From Pseudoalteromonas arabiensis (GTDB lineage Bacteria; Pseudomonadota; Gammaproteobacteria; Enterobacterales; Alteromonadaceae), in the NCBI RefSeq assembly GCF_001550155.1, contig NZ_LRUF01000019.1, forward strand, positions 186,001-250,000: a DNA stretch of 64,000 nucleotides. Reading direction: 5' to 3'. Positions 53,740 to 61,914 of this stretch are shown here, piece after piece; position 1 is the stretch's first letter; each line of letters starts with the position of its first letter. A program made the translations under genes and the position numbers. The notes under the pieces are model-generated. The model saw only the letters and a program-made list of their open reading frames with translations. It was not told the DNA's origin and did no database searches.

Positions 53740-55361
53740 TTAAATCTACTCAGCGTTATCAGTCATGGTATCTGATTGGAGGCACATTTGCTTTTAGCTT
53801 TTTAGGGATAGCGTATTTAATGCTTTTGTTCATCTATGAAGGTGATATCCAAATTGCATTCAATGCGTTTATGAAAAAAGACATTCTAAGTTATTCAGCA
53901 GTCATTTTTTCTGTTTTTGGGGGAGCATATATATCATTTAAGCTCCTTTATGTAGTGGGAGGGCGAGAGCCTGTAGTTCATTTATCTGGGCCTATCAGAT
54001 TAAAAGGAAAATCGGCGGAGAAGCACGCTAAAAAGAAACTTAACCAGTCTCTGCAAGGTGATCCAATTGGAGCAGGAATATTTCTTCACCCAAGTGTTCA
54101 AATCTCAATGAGACAGGAGCTTGGTAATATTCTTGTGTACGGTCAACAAGGAAGCGGAAAAAGCACAATAATTAAACCTATAATTAATAGTATTCGTCAT
54201 CGAGATGACAAGGTTTTTATCTACGACCGAAAAAATGAGTATACACAACTCTTCTATGATGCAGATTCTTTGTTAATTAGCCCTTTTGATATGCGCGGGG
54301 TGCAATGGGATTTAACTAATGATGTAAGAAATGAGCAGGATGCATTGCTAATTGCGGAATGTTTGATAGAAGAAACAGAGGATCCCCTTTGGAGCACTGG
54401 CGCAAGGTTATTATTAACAGGCTATCAGATGATTCTGTTGAATGTTAATAATGAGTGTTCTTGGTACTCATTGGCAGGTTTATTAAGTCAACCAGAAGAG
54501 CAGATCCTGCCGATGTTGCGGAAGTATTACCCTCAGGCGGCTGTATTTATCAGCGAAAAATCAAAAACAACTCAAGGCTTCTTAGTAACTCTAATGAAAG
54601 AGTTGCACTTTTTGCGACAGCTTCGCGGAGTGTGGAGACCAAGTGCTATAGATATGATTTCTGTAAGATGCTGGGTAGAGAATAATTCAACATTACCAAA
54701 GACTTTAATTCTTGCACATGATGAAAACTCTTCAGAGTTATCACATAAAATTTGCAATGCTATGTTTAGTTTAATGGTAAGCCATACCTTAGCACTTGAA
54801 GATAGTAATGATCGCCGTATTTGGTTTTGTCTGGATGAGCTATCGAGCCTTAGAAAAAATAGCTCACTAGAAAAGTGGCTGAGACTTGGTCGCTCTAAAG
54901 GGGCTCGAACAATAGTTGGGGTGCAGGCAATATCACAGATTAGAGAAATATATGGTAATGATGTTACAGAGACTATTTTAAACCTTTTTAGTAACGTTAT
55001 AGCATTAAGAATGGGAGCTTCTGGTGATTCAGCAAAGTATGCCAGCGCCGCTTTTGGTGAACATCAAATTGAACGTCAAATACTTAGTCGAGATGATATG
55101 GGACGCTACTCAGTTAGCCATCAAGTTAGTTATGAACCTCTAGTTAGGCCAGAAGATTTGGTTAGCTTAAATTACTCTTCATGGGGAGTGAGTGGGTTTA
55201 TGTCTGTTCAAGGCTGGGGGTCTGTATATGAGATGCAATGGCCATTTGCTGATATTCAAATCATAGCTGATGCTGTTGTTAAACAGAAAAATATTGAAGG
55301 TGTAAACCCTTACAAAGAGAAAAAAATAGGAAAGAATAGGCTAAGGAGATCCAGACTATGA
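53736..55361 (+). CDS. TraD-type type IV coupling protein
   Basis: A 541-residue membrane ATPase. Two N-terminal helices (about 12-34 and 50-72) anchor it; Walker A is YGQQGSGKST (about 135-144) and Walker B is RRIWFCLDELSSL (about 358-370). Further marks are RKNEYTQLFY and LGRSKGARTIVGVQ. It links relaxosomes to a secretion channel. Overlaps its neighbours by ATGA on both sides. A mobilizable element carrying its own coupling protein but no channel is notable. Confidence 0.9.
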   Translation: MIKSTQRYQSWYLIGGTFAFSFLGIAYLMLLFIYEGDIQIAFNAFMKKDILSYSAVIFSVFGGAYISFKLLYVVGGREPVVHLSGPIRLKGKSAEKHAKKKLNQSLQGDPIGAGIFLHPSVQISMRQELGNILVYGQQGSGKSTIIKPIINSIRHRDDKVFIYDRKNEYTQLFYDADSLLISPFDMRGVQWDLTNDVRNEQDALLIAECLIEETEDPLWSTGARLLLTGYQMILLNVNNECSWYSLAGLLSQPEEQILPMLRKYYPQAAVFISEKSKTTQGFLVTLMKELHFLRQLRGVWRPSAIDMISVRCWVENNSTLPKTLILAHDENSSELSHKICNAMFSLMVSHTLALEDSNDRRIWFCLDELSSLRKNSSLEKWLRLGRSKGARTIVGVQAISQIREIYGNDVTETILNLFSNVIALRMGASGDSAKYASAAFGEHQIERQILSRDDMGRYSVSHQVSYEPLVRPEDLVSLNYSSWGVSGFMSVQGWGSVYEMQWPFADIQIIADAVVKQKNIEGVNPYKEKKIGKNRLRRSRL

Positions 55362-57901
55362 TGTCGATGTCTCCTATAAAAAATTTAGATTACTACGAAG
55401 AGCTTGCTAAAGAGGACTATTACACAAAGGGAGGTGAGCCTTTGGGTGTATGGTATGGCAAAGGGGCTGTTCTTATGGGGCTATCAGGTGAAGTGGAAAA
55501 AGCGGATTATAAAAATGTTATGAGGGGCTTCTCTCCACGAAATGAGGCCTTGTGCCAAAACTCTGGAGCTAATCATCGTGCTGGTTTTGACCTTTGTTTT
55601 AGTCCTCCAAAATCAGTATCTGTGCTTTGGGCAAGAGCTGATTCACAATTAAAAAAGAAGATTCAAAAGGCACAGTTCAAAGCAGTTTGTTCTGCTATTG
55701 ACCATTTGCAGAAGCATGCAGCAATTACACGTAGGTTAAAAAATGGAACTAGTCGTGAGCAAGTTATAGGTCTTGTTGCTGCAACATACGAGCATAGTAC
55801 ATCTAGAGCTTTGGATCCTCAGCTACACACTCACTGCCTCATTGCTAATATTGCCCCTCGGTTTGATGGATCGTGGGGAACGTTAGAGAGTAGAGATTTG
55901 TTCCTTTGGCAAGCTAGTGCAGGGGCTGTTTATAAAGCTGAGCTAGCATTTCAGTTACGTGAGTTAGGGGCTTCAATTGAAAGATATCAAGATACCTTTC
56001 AAATCAGTGGTGTGCCTTCAAGTTTATGTGAGTATTTCTCTAAGCGCGCTAAGGATATAAGAGCAAAGCTGGATTCAGTAGGAATTTCTTCTGGAAAAAC
56101 CTCCTTCGGAGATATTGCAGTGCTTGATACTAGAGAAAAAAAGCAAAAAGTTAATCGAGCTACTCTTTTTCATGACTGGATTATGCAAATGGATGAGCGT
56201 GGATTTGGAGTTGATGCGTTAGGAAGCATCCTGTCTAGAAAGCAATATATAGATTCTACTGATGTAATATTTGATGAAATTGAGATATTAGAAAAGGTTA
56301 GTGAGAAAAAAGCGGTTTTTCGAAAACAAGATATTTATAAAGCTGCTGCAGAGGTTGCTCAGATCACAGGAGAATCATCTAATAGAGTCGAGAACATAGT
56401 AAAGAGCTTGCTCCTTGATAAAGACGTTATTTTTATTAAGAGAGATAGCAAGCATAATGAACTATTTACTTCTCGCTATATAATTGAGTCAGAACGCCGC
56501 CTTATAGACAATGCCAAGCTGTTAAAGGGAATGCATAGTTTACCAATAGACCGAAGCAGTGTAGAAATTGCGTTAAATAGACTCGACGCAGCAGGTATCC
56601 GCTTGTCAGATGAGCAACAAGAGGCTGTTTGGGAAGCTTGCTCACAATCAAAGATCTCCATAATACAAGGAGCCGCAGGAAGTGGTAAAACGGCTTCCTT
56701 GGAAGCCGTTCGTATGGCTCATGAAAGTGAAGGTTACAAAGTAATTGGTGCTTCAGTAGCTAAGTTGGCTGCAGACAATTTAAGTAGAGAAGTAGGTATA
56801 AAAACTTATACTTCAGCAAAGCTACTTATTGATCTTAGGCAGGGGAGACTCAAAATTGATGACAAGACTTTGGTCTTGATAGATGAAGCTGGACAGCTTG
56901 GAGCTATTGACTTTTCAGCTTTATTGGAAAGTATTGCCGATTATGGAGCGAAGGTTGTATTAGTTGGAGAGGACAAGCAATTAGACTCTGTTTCGCATGG
57001 AGGAGCATTGCGGTATCTATCAAAGCCTGATATTGCTGGAACATCTAGGATTGAAACAATACGCAGACAAAGAGAACAGTGGTCACGAAATGCAGTCATG
57101 TACTTAAGGAATGGACAAGCGAAGAAGTCATTATTGTTGAGTCAGAAGAGAGGCTATGTAGAGATTGGTAACGACAGTGCAGAGTCGCGTGCCTTATTAG
57201 TAGATTCATGGAATCGATATAGAAAAGATAATCCTGACAAGACTACTATCGTACTTGCCCAGACTTGGAAAGATGTTCAATCCATCTCGGAAGAGCTGAG
57301 GAGTGTTTATCAGTCAGAAGGTATCGTAGGAAAGGAAAATCTTAAGTTTTCATGTAGCGTTTCGGGCAAGCCTCTAAGCTTTGAGTTTTCTACAGGTGAG
57401 AAAGTAAGGTTAACTAAAAATGACTATCGTCGTGATTTTAGTAATGGAACCTTAGCGACTATTACTAATTTGACTCAGTTGTCAGATGGTAGTGTAGAAT
57501 TCATTTTAGTTAGTGATGAAGGACAATCCATACGTTTTAATAGTAAAGACTATTGTGACGAGTTAGGTCAATTGTACCTAGCGCAGGCTTATGCTGTAAC
57601 AATATATGCGAGCCAAGGCATTACCGTGGATGGTGACACATTTGTTTTACACAATTCAAGTATGGATCGCTCATATTCATATGTCGCAGGGTCACGACAT
57701 AAAGACAATTGCCATTGGTTTTTCAATAAGAGCAATATTGAAGAGAGTTTTAATGATGGTAAGCCTTTAACTGATGAACAGGCTTTAGGTTATGCTGCAC
57801 ATGCAATGAGCCGAGATAAGTATAAGTGCTTAGCCATCGAATACTTGGAAGTGAATCCAGAGCTACAAATAGAGTTACCTCAGCCAATTCTAGACATTTA
57901 A
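55358..57901 (+). CDS. MobF-family relaxase with helicase domain (TrwC/TraI type)
   Basis: An 847-residue protein. The TrwC relaxase domain (about 1-300) has two Tyr pairs (Y12-Y13 and Y21-Y22) and metal-binding histidines in DPQLHTHCLIAN (H157, H159). The SF1 helicase domain has Walker A GAAGSGKTAS (about 438-447), Walker B VLIDEAGQLG (about 507-516), GEDKQLDSV and the late motif YAVTIYASQGITVDG. It nicks oriT and unwinds the transferred strand. Shorter than F TraI (about 1756 residues), close to TrwC (about 966). ATGA overlap with the coupling protein gene. Confidence 0.93.
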   Translation: MMSMSPIKNLDYYEELAKEDYYTKGGEPLGVWYGKGAVLMGLSGEVEKADYKNVMRGFSPRNEALCQNSGANHRAGFDLCFSPPKSVSVLWARADSQLKKKIQKAQFKAVCSAIDHLQKHAAITRRLKNGTSREQVIGLVAATYEHSTSRALDPQLHTHCLIANIAPRFDGSWGTLESRDLFLWQASAGAVYKAELAFQLRELGASIERYQDTFQISGVPSSLCEYFSKRAKDIRAKLDSVGISSGKTSFGDIAVLDTREKKQKVNRATLFHDWIMQMDERGFGVDALGSILSRKQYIDSTDVIFDEIEILEKVSEKKAVFRKQDIYKAAAEVAQITGESSNRVENIVKSLLLDKDVIFIKRDSKHNELFTSRYIIESERRLIDNAKLLKGMHSLPIDRSSVEIALNRLDAAGIRLSDEQQEAVWEACSQSKISIIQGAAGSGKTASLEAVRMAHESEGYKVIGASVAKLAADNLSREVGIKTYTSAKLLIDLRQGRLKIDDKTLVLIDEAGQLGAIDFSALLESIADYGAKVVLVGEDKQLDSVSHGGALRYLSKPDIAGTSRIETIRRQREQWSRNAVMYLRNGQAKKSLLLSQKRGYVEIGNDSAESRALLVDSWNRYRKDNPDKTTIVLAQTWKDVQSISEELRSVYQSEGIVGKENLKFSCSVSGKPLSFEFSTGEKVRLTKNDYRRDFSNGTLATITNLTQLSDGSVEFILVSDEGQSIRFNSKDYCDELGQLYLAQAYAVTIYASQGITVDGDTFVLHNSSMDRSYSYVAGSRHKDNCHWFFNKSNIEESFNDGKPLTDEQALGYAAHAMSRDKYKCLAIEYLEVNPELQIELPQPILDI

Positions 57902-57935
57902 GAGTAATATGATTCTTCAGATTTATTAATTGTAG

Positions 57936-58973
57936 CTATGAGATATGTTGGATTGCTACTATATTTCGCCCTTTACTGTAAAGGTAAGTTGGTTTTTTGC
58001 TTCTTAATATGGCTGAAAGTTCTCTTTTAAATCTACATGGCTTCATCGAAATTGATGTATACCCTCCGCGACTAATATGAGCATTAAGGCCATCTTCGCT
58101 GCAAAGCCATAGAATTTGCTTATGTAAAGTTGATTGGATGAAGTCATCATGAATCTCCTTAGACATCCAACTAAGTAGTTGCGTGTGCTTGCTATATATA
58201 CTCCTCAGTCGTCTTATGCTTTGTTGTGGAGTTGTTGTACTAGAGTCAAGGGACGTTCTAGGCTGAGCTAAGTCTAGCTGGCCATTCGTAACTGGAGGTT
58301 GCTCAGAAAGGAATTCTCCAAATTTCCATACTGGCTCATGGTGAGCAATTCTATTTCTGAAGTCTCGAATTAACTCTAAGCGATAGGATAATTTCTTTTG
58401 CTCTATGTCGGAATTCCATTGGTTGCTATTTGAAGTTCGATGCTTCGGATATATGTCGCCAAGGATGTTCCTCCAATCTACATTAGGACACTTATCTACC
58501 AAGGAAGACCAAAACCCAAATGTTAAGCTAGAAACAACGTCATCTGCCGATGGGCGCCTTGTATTGTTCCAAGGTGTACCATTTCGTTTGTTGTGAGTGA
58601 CGTTATGTATGTTTCCTAAGCTTTTATTGTTTAGTATCCGATTTCCATTATTGGTCGCATTATACCAATTACAAGAACTCTGATTACCTATAGTGGAGTA
58701 ATTATTGGTCTGCCATGGGTAGTTATTACAGTTAGCAACTATCTCTTTGCTGTGAGCGAAGTAGTATTGGCTTAAAGCAGAATGCATTCTGTTTCTCATA
58801 ACTATTTCGATCAGAGTTATGAGCTTAAAGAAGGAATGTGATATTGATTCATTCCATTGGTAACACCCAAAAATTTGCTCATGTGATAAATGTTGACCAA
58901 AGTAATACTTGTAGGCATTAATTCTTGGGTTAGATAATGCTGAAAAAAGTATATTAAAATCTTTTGGTTGCAC
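57936..58973 (-). CDS. Abi-like HEPN protein (abortive infection/toxin family)
   Basis: A 345-residue protein of the Abi-like HEPN group. It has FKLITLIEIVMRNRMHSAL (about 49-67), RPSADDVVSSLTFGFWSSL (about 140-158), and the HEPN ribonuclease motif RNRIAHHEPVW (about 208-218), fitting Rx4-6H. The region at about 85-135 is rich in Asn. It starts with GTG ending at 58973, with AAGGAA 5 nt upstream. Such proteins are RNases that arrest growth on phage infection, or toxins. Divergent to it lies the ncRNA candidate at 59093. Confidence 0.87.
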   Translation of the reverse strand: MQPKDFNILFSALSNPRINAYKYYFGQHLSHEQIFGCYQWNESISHSFFKLITLIEIVMRNRMHSALSQYYFAHSKEIVANCNNYPWQTNNYSTIGNQSSCNWYNATNNGNRILNNKSLGNIHNVTHNKRNGTPWNNTRRPSADDVVSSLTFGFWSSLVDKCPNVDWRNILGDIYPKHRTSNSNQWNSDIEQKKLSYRLELIRDFRNRIAHHEPVWKFGEFLSEQPPVTNGQLDLAQPRTSLDSSTTTPQQSIRRLRSIYSKHTQLLSWMSKEIHDDFIQSTLHKQILWLCSEDGLNAHISRGGYTSISMKPCRFKRELSAILRSKKPTYLYSKGRNIVAIQHIS

Positions 58974-59057
58974 TTGAGTTCCTTTAAATGAGTAAATTTC
59001 CTATACGCTATTGTTTCATATGCATCACGAATCATAAACCGAAAAATTTAAAGTTAC

Positions 59058-59086
59058 TTGACACTTATACATCATATACCCATAAT
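59058..59086 (+). promoter_or_regulatory. Near-consensus sigma-70 promoter of the ncRNA candidate
   Basis: TTGACA (59058-59063), a 17-bp spacer, then CATAAT (59081-59086). This predicts a start near 59093. No ORF of useful length follows. Confidence 0.7.
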
Positions 59087-59092
59087 TACACC

Positions 59093-59195
59093 TGTAAGCG
59101 CTTGTAGCGTTAACCAAAGGACCGCCATAATATCTAGGTCTGTAGGGTTACAAGTAGCAAAGTATATATGAAAGGGTCGCGAAAGCGACCCTTTT
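59093..59195 (+). ncRNA. Candidate small RNA divergent from the Abi gene
   Basis: About 103 nt, from the predicted start to the T run of a strong terminator: AAAGGGTCGC / GCGACCCTTT with a GAAA loop (59171-59194). Pairing upstream includes GCGCTTGTA (59098-59106) with TACAAGT-GC (59149-59158, one bulge) and GGACC / GGTCT (59119-59123, 59137-59141), so two nested helices plus the terminator hairpin. It has no ORF. Possible roles are RNA antitoxin or regulator of the adjacent HEPN protein, or regulator of element transfer. Boundaries are inferred. Confidence 0.5.
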
Positions 59196-59328
59196 CACTT
59201 TCTAGCGTAGCCATTCTTAAAGTCTCCTCTATAGACTCTTCTCAAGTTAACCTATTTTTCTCAATTACCCTGACTTCTAGCTTTGATTGAATAAAGCTAA
59301 CGCTTTAGTCGAGTATGGTGTATTGAAT
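59196..59328. other. Right-arm spacer of the element
   Basis: Noncoding stretch between the ncRNA terminator and the right arm repeat. AT-rich; contains TAAAGCTAACGCTTTA (59292-59307), an inverted repeat, but no gene is seen. Confidence 0.4.
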
Positions 59329-59346
59329 GTGGGGGTTTTTGTGGGG
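59329..59346. repeat. Right terminal 18-bp repeat, probable integrase arm site
   Basis: GTGGGGGTTTTTGTGGGG, one mismatch from 48380-48397, same orientation, 69 bp inside attR. Confidence 0.65.
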
Positions 59347-59354
59347 GGGATATA

Positions 59355-59388
59355 AAAAGGCCTCACTGATATTTCAGTAAGGCCTTTT
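59355..59388 (-). terminator. Terminator supplied to fis by the element
   Basis: Stem AAAAGGCCT plus ACTGA pairing with TCAGT plus AGGCCTTTT (one mismatch, 4-base loop), with T5 on the minus strand, 25 bp after the fis stop. It lies inside the element. Confidence 0.85.
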
Positions 59389-59413
59389 AAAATCAATACC
59401 TATAATAAGTATA

Positions 59414-59704
59414 TTAGTTCATGCCGTATTTTTTAAGCTTCTTACGTAAAGTACCACGGTTGATACCTAGTAAGATTGCTGCACGAGTTTGGTTACCACG
59501 CGTATACGTCATTACTTCTTCAAGTAATGGTGCTTCTAGCTCAGAAAGAACAAGGTCGTATACGTCTTGTACGTCTTGACCATTAAGTTGCTTTAAGTAG
59601 TGATGAACCGCTTTTTTCACTGCATCACGCAACGGCTGTGGTTTCTCGTGTGACTGTACATGAGGGTTTGTGATAAATGGAGAAGTCACGTTTTGTTCGA
59701 ACAT
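59414..59704 (-). CDS. fis: DNA-binding nucleoid protein Fis
   Basis: A 96-residue homodimer that bends DNA and controls growth-phase genes. The C-terminal helix-turn-helix is [29 protein letters not shown] (about 68-96), as in E. coli Fis. The last six codons and part of the stop fall in the attR repeat; the TAA stop comes from the element, while attL predicts an original TGA. Follows dusB by 21 nt, the usual dusB-fis operon. Confidence 0.97.
   Translation of the reverse strand: MFEQNVTSPFITNPHVQSHEKPQPLRDAVKKAVHHYLKQLNGQDVQDVYDLVLSELEAPLLEEVMTYTRGNQTRAAILLGINRGTLRKKLKKYGMN
59416..59436. other. attR, 21-bp direct repeat within fis
   Basis: Identical to 48224-48244. It covers the codons KKYGMN and the last two stop bases of fis on the minus strand. 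Confidence 0.9.
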
Positions 59705-59725
59705 CGTTATATGTCTCTTTCTTTC

Positions 59726-60697
59726 TTAGTTAGCTGCTAGTGTTTTAAAGTATTCTTCTAATGCGTCGATTTGTGCCTGTGGGTTATCTAACGCATTAAA
59801 TACTCGCCTAAACTGACCGTCACTGTCATGGGTTTGCAAATACCAAGATACATGCTTTCGAGCGATACGCGCTCCCATTGGCTCCCCGTAAAACTGATGA
59901 AGATTGTCTAAATGCTCCATCAAAATGCTTCGCACCTCTGCAATTTCAGGTGCTGGCAAATGTTCTCCAGTTCGCAAATAGTGGTCTATCTCCCTAAAAA
60001 TCCAAGGGCGACCTTGGGCGGCTCGACCAATCATAATGGCATCTGCACCCGTATAATCTAAAACCTGTTTTGCTTTTTCTGGTGATGTAATATCACCATT
60101 GGCGACAACAGGTATAGATACTGAACGTTTAATATCCCTAATTGTGGCGTACTCCGCTTCACCTTTATACATACATGCGCGCGTGCGTCCATGTACTGCC
60201 AGTGAAGCAATGCCATAGCGTTCAGCTATGCTCGCAATCTCGACACCATTACGGTTATCCTGATCCCATCCAGTGCGGATTTTCAGTGTTACTGGGACAT
60301 CGACTGCATTAACAACCGCATCGAGTATCTCTTCTACTAATTCAGGAAACTGTAATAAGGCAGAGCCTGCGAGTTTCTTATTCACTTTTTTAGCAGGGCA
60401 CCCCATATTAATATCTATGATTTGTGCACCATTGCTGACATTGAATTGTGCTGCCTGTGCCATAAGCTCAGGATCGGCTCCGGCAATTTGCACCGAGCGA
60501 ATACCCGATTCACCGCTGTGATCCATACGGTTCATCGACTTTTCGGTTTTCCACACTTTCGGGTTCGACGAGAGCATTTCAGATACAGCAAGCCCCGCGC
60601 CTAAGCGTCGGCAAAGTTGTCGAAATGGTCTGTCTGTAATGCCTGCCATAGGCGCGACAATTACATTGTTCTCAAGTTGGTATGAACCGATACGCAC
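59726..60697 (-). CDS. dusB: tRNA-dihydrouridine synthase B
   Basis: A 323-residue FMN flavoprotein reducing uridine in tRNA. Marks are [43 protein letters not shown] with the catalytic Cys (about 100), and [15 protein letters not shown]. It starts with GTG ending at 60697 ([10 protein letters not shown]). First gene of dusB-fis. Confidence 0.96.
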   Translation of the reverse strand: MRIGSYQLENNVIVAPMAGITDRPFRQLCRRLGAGLAVSEMLSSNPKVWKTEKSMNRMDHSGESGIRSVQIAGADPELMAQAAQFNVSNGAQIIDINMGCPAKKVNKKLAGSALLQFPELVEEILDAVVNAVDVPVTLKIRTGWDQDNRNGVEIASIAERYGIASLAVHGRTRACMYKGEAEYATIRDIKRSVSIPVVANGDITSPEKAKQVLDYTGADAIMIGRAAQGRPWIFREIDHYLRTGEHLPAPEIAEVRSILMEHLDNLHQFYGEPMGARIARKHVSWYLQTHDSDGQFRRVFNALDNPQAQIDALEEYFKTLAAN

Positions 60698-60905
60698 TGT
60701 TATTCAATAGGCCTCTTTTCAAGGGGCGCTAAGTTTACGGTTTTTTTTCCAAAAATCAAAGGCTATAAATTGAACAAAAGTGACTTTTTTTTGCCCTTTT
60801 TGTATTGACTTTTGATAACAGTTTGACGAGCGGGTCGATTTGTTTGTTATTTAAACAAAAAAAATTAGCCGTTTTAAAATGGTAAAATTTACGCATGTAA
60901 AAATA

Positions 60906-60938
60906 AGGTAAAGCCTGTTAAATAGTGGCTTTACCTTG
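60906..60938 (-). terminator. Terminator of prmA
   Basis: Perfect 11-bp stem AAGGTAAAGCC / GGCTTTACCTT with an 11-base loop; T-rich on the minus strand. The remaining 60698-60905 is AT-rich and holds the dusB promoter region. Confidence 0.8.
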
Positions 60939-60967
60939 TGTGTTATGGATTAAAAGTATTGTGTGTT

Positions 60968-61849
60968 TTATGCCTTTTTTGTGCCGCTCACGCGTGTCCA
61001 TTCACCTTCAATGGCGATATCATCAAGGGCTAAAAATGGGGCATAAACGTCGGCAACTGATTGCGCTTGCTCTTCTAAAATACCTGACATGGCAATTTTA
61101 CCATTGGGTTTCAACAACCCTAAAATGATCTCATGAAGCTCCCTTAATGGTTGCGCAAGAATGTTTGCAACGACGATATCAGCGCTAAATTCAGGCTGAT
61201 CTTCTGGCAAGTAAACTTCAAGTTTGTCGGCCACGCCATTACGCTCGGCATTATCGCGGCTCGCTTCAATGGCCTGTGGGTCAATATCAATACCGATCAT
61301 ACGCTCAGCACCTAATTTTATGGCCGCTATGCCTAAAATACCCGAGCCGCAACCAAAATCGACCACAGTTTTACCTGTTAGATCTTGGCTTTCTAGCCAC
61401 TTTAAACATAGTGCAGTCGTTGCGTGTGTACCCGTACCAAATGCAAGGCCTGGGTCAAGCAATACGTTAACAGCGTCAGGATCAGGAATATCTCGCCAAC
61501 TCGGACAGATCCAAAGGCGTTCACCAAATTGAATCGGATGGAAGTTGTCCATCCACTCACGTTCCCAGTCTTTGTCTTCAAGTTGTTCAATTTTATAAAC
61601 AAGCTTGTCAGCGAGTGTCGCTTCTGCTTTTAATGTCGCCACTACACTGTCCATATCATGGTTAGCGTCATAGAGGCCAATCACTGTGGTATCAGCCCAT
61701 AGTTGAACGGTCCCCAGTTTTGGTTCATAAATCGGGGTGTCTTTTGCATCGACATAAGTCACTGATGCACTACCTGTGTCCATCAGTAAATCACTGATCA
61801 TGTCAGCATTATCAGCGTTTGCATTAATTCGAATTTGGATCCAAGCCAT
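60968..61849 (-). CDS. prmA: Ribosomal protein L11 methyltransferase
   Basis: A 293-residue SAM enzyme trimethylating L11. The N-terminal substrate domain (about 1-100) includes [22 protein letters not shown]. The methyltransferase domain has [23 protein letters not shown] and [20 protein letters not shown] (about 160-180), and [15 protein letters not shown]. Length is standard. Confidence 0.96.
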   Translation of the reverse strand: MAWIQIRINANADNADMISDLLMDTGSASVTYVDAKDTPIYEPKLGTVQLWADTTVIGLYDANHDMDSVVATLKAEATLADKLVYKIEQLEDKDWEREWMDNFHPIQFGERLWICPSWRDIPDPDAVNVLLDPGLAFGTGTHATTALCLKWLESQDLTGKTVVDFGCGSGILGIAAIKLGAERMIGIDIDPQAIEASRDNAERNGVADKLEVYLPEDQPEFSADIVVANILAQPLRELHEIILGLLKPNGKIAMSGILEEQAQSVADVYAPFLALDDIAIEGEWTRVSGTKKA

Positions 61850-61868
61850 GATAATCTCTCGAATAGAA

Positions 61869-61892
61869 AAAAGGCCGCAACAGCGGCCTTTT
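61869..61892 (-). terminator. Terminator of rpoD
   Basis: Perfect 10-bp stem AAAAGGCCGC / GCGGCCTTTT, AACA loop, T6 on the minus strand. Confidence 0.9.
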
Positions 61893-61914
61893 AGTTATTA
61901 ATAGTGCAGTGTAA

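Larger units (their letters stand above)
48224..59436. mobile_element. Integrative mobilizable element in the 3' end of fis
   Basis: About 11.2 kb bounded by a 21-bp direct repeat that copies the final codons of fis. Order: integrase and coupled unknown gene (+), restriction endonuclease and methyltransferase (-), AlpA-like regulator, small accessory protein, coupling protein and MobF relaxase (+), Abi HEPN gene (-), ncRNA candidate (+). No conjugation pore genes are present. It breaks the purH-fis junction. Visibly more AT-rich than the flanks. Confidence 0.88.

Noticed and set aside
59171..59194. Hairpin as the fis terminator
   Set aside because: A closer terminator with a T5 tail at 59355-59388 is met first by fis transcripts; this hairpin fits the plus-strand ncRNA better.
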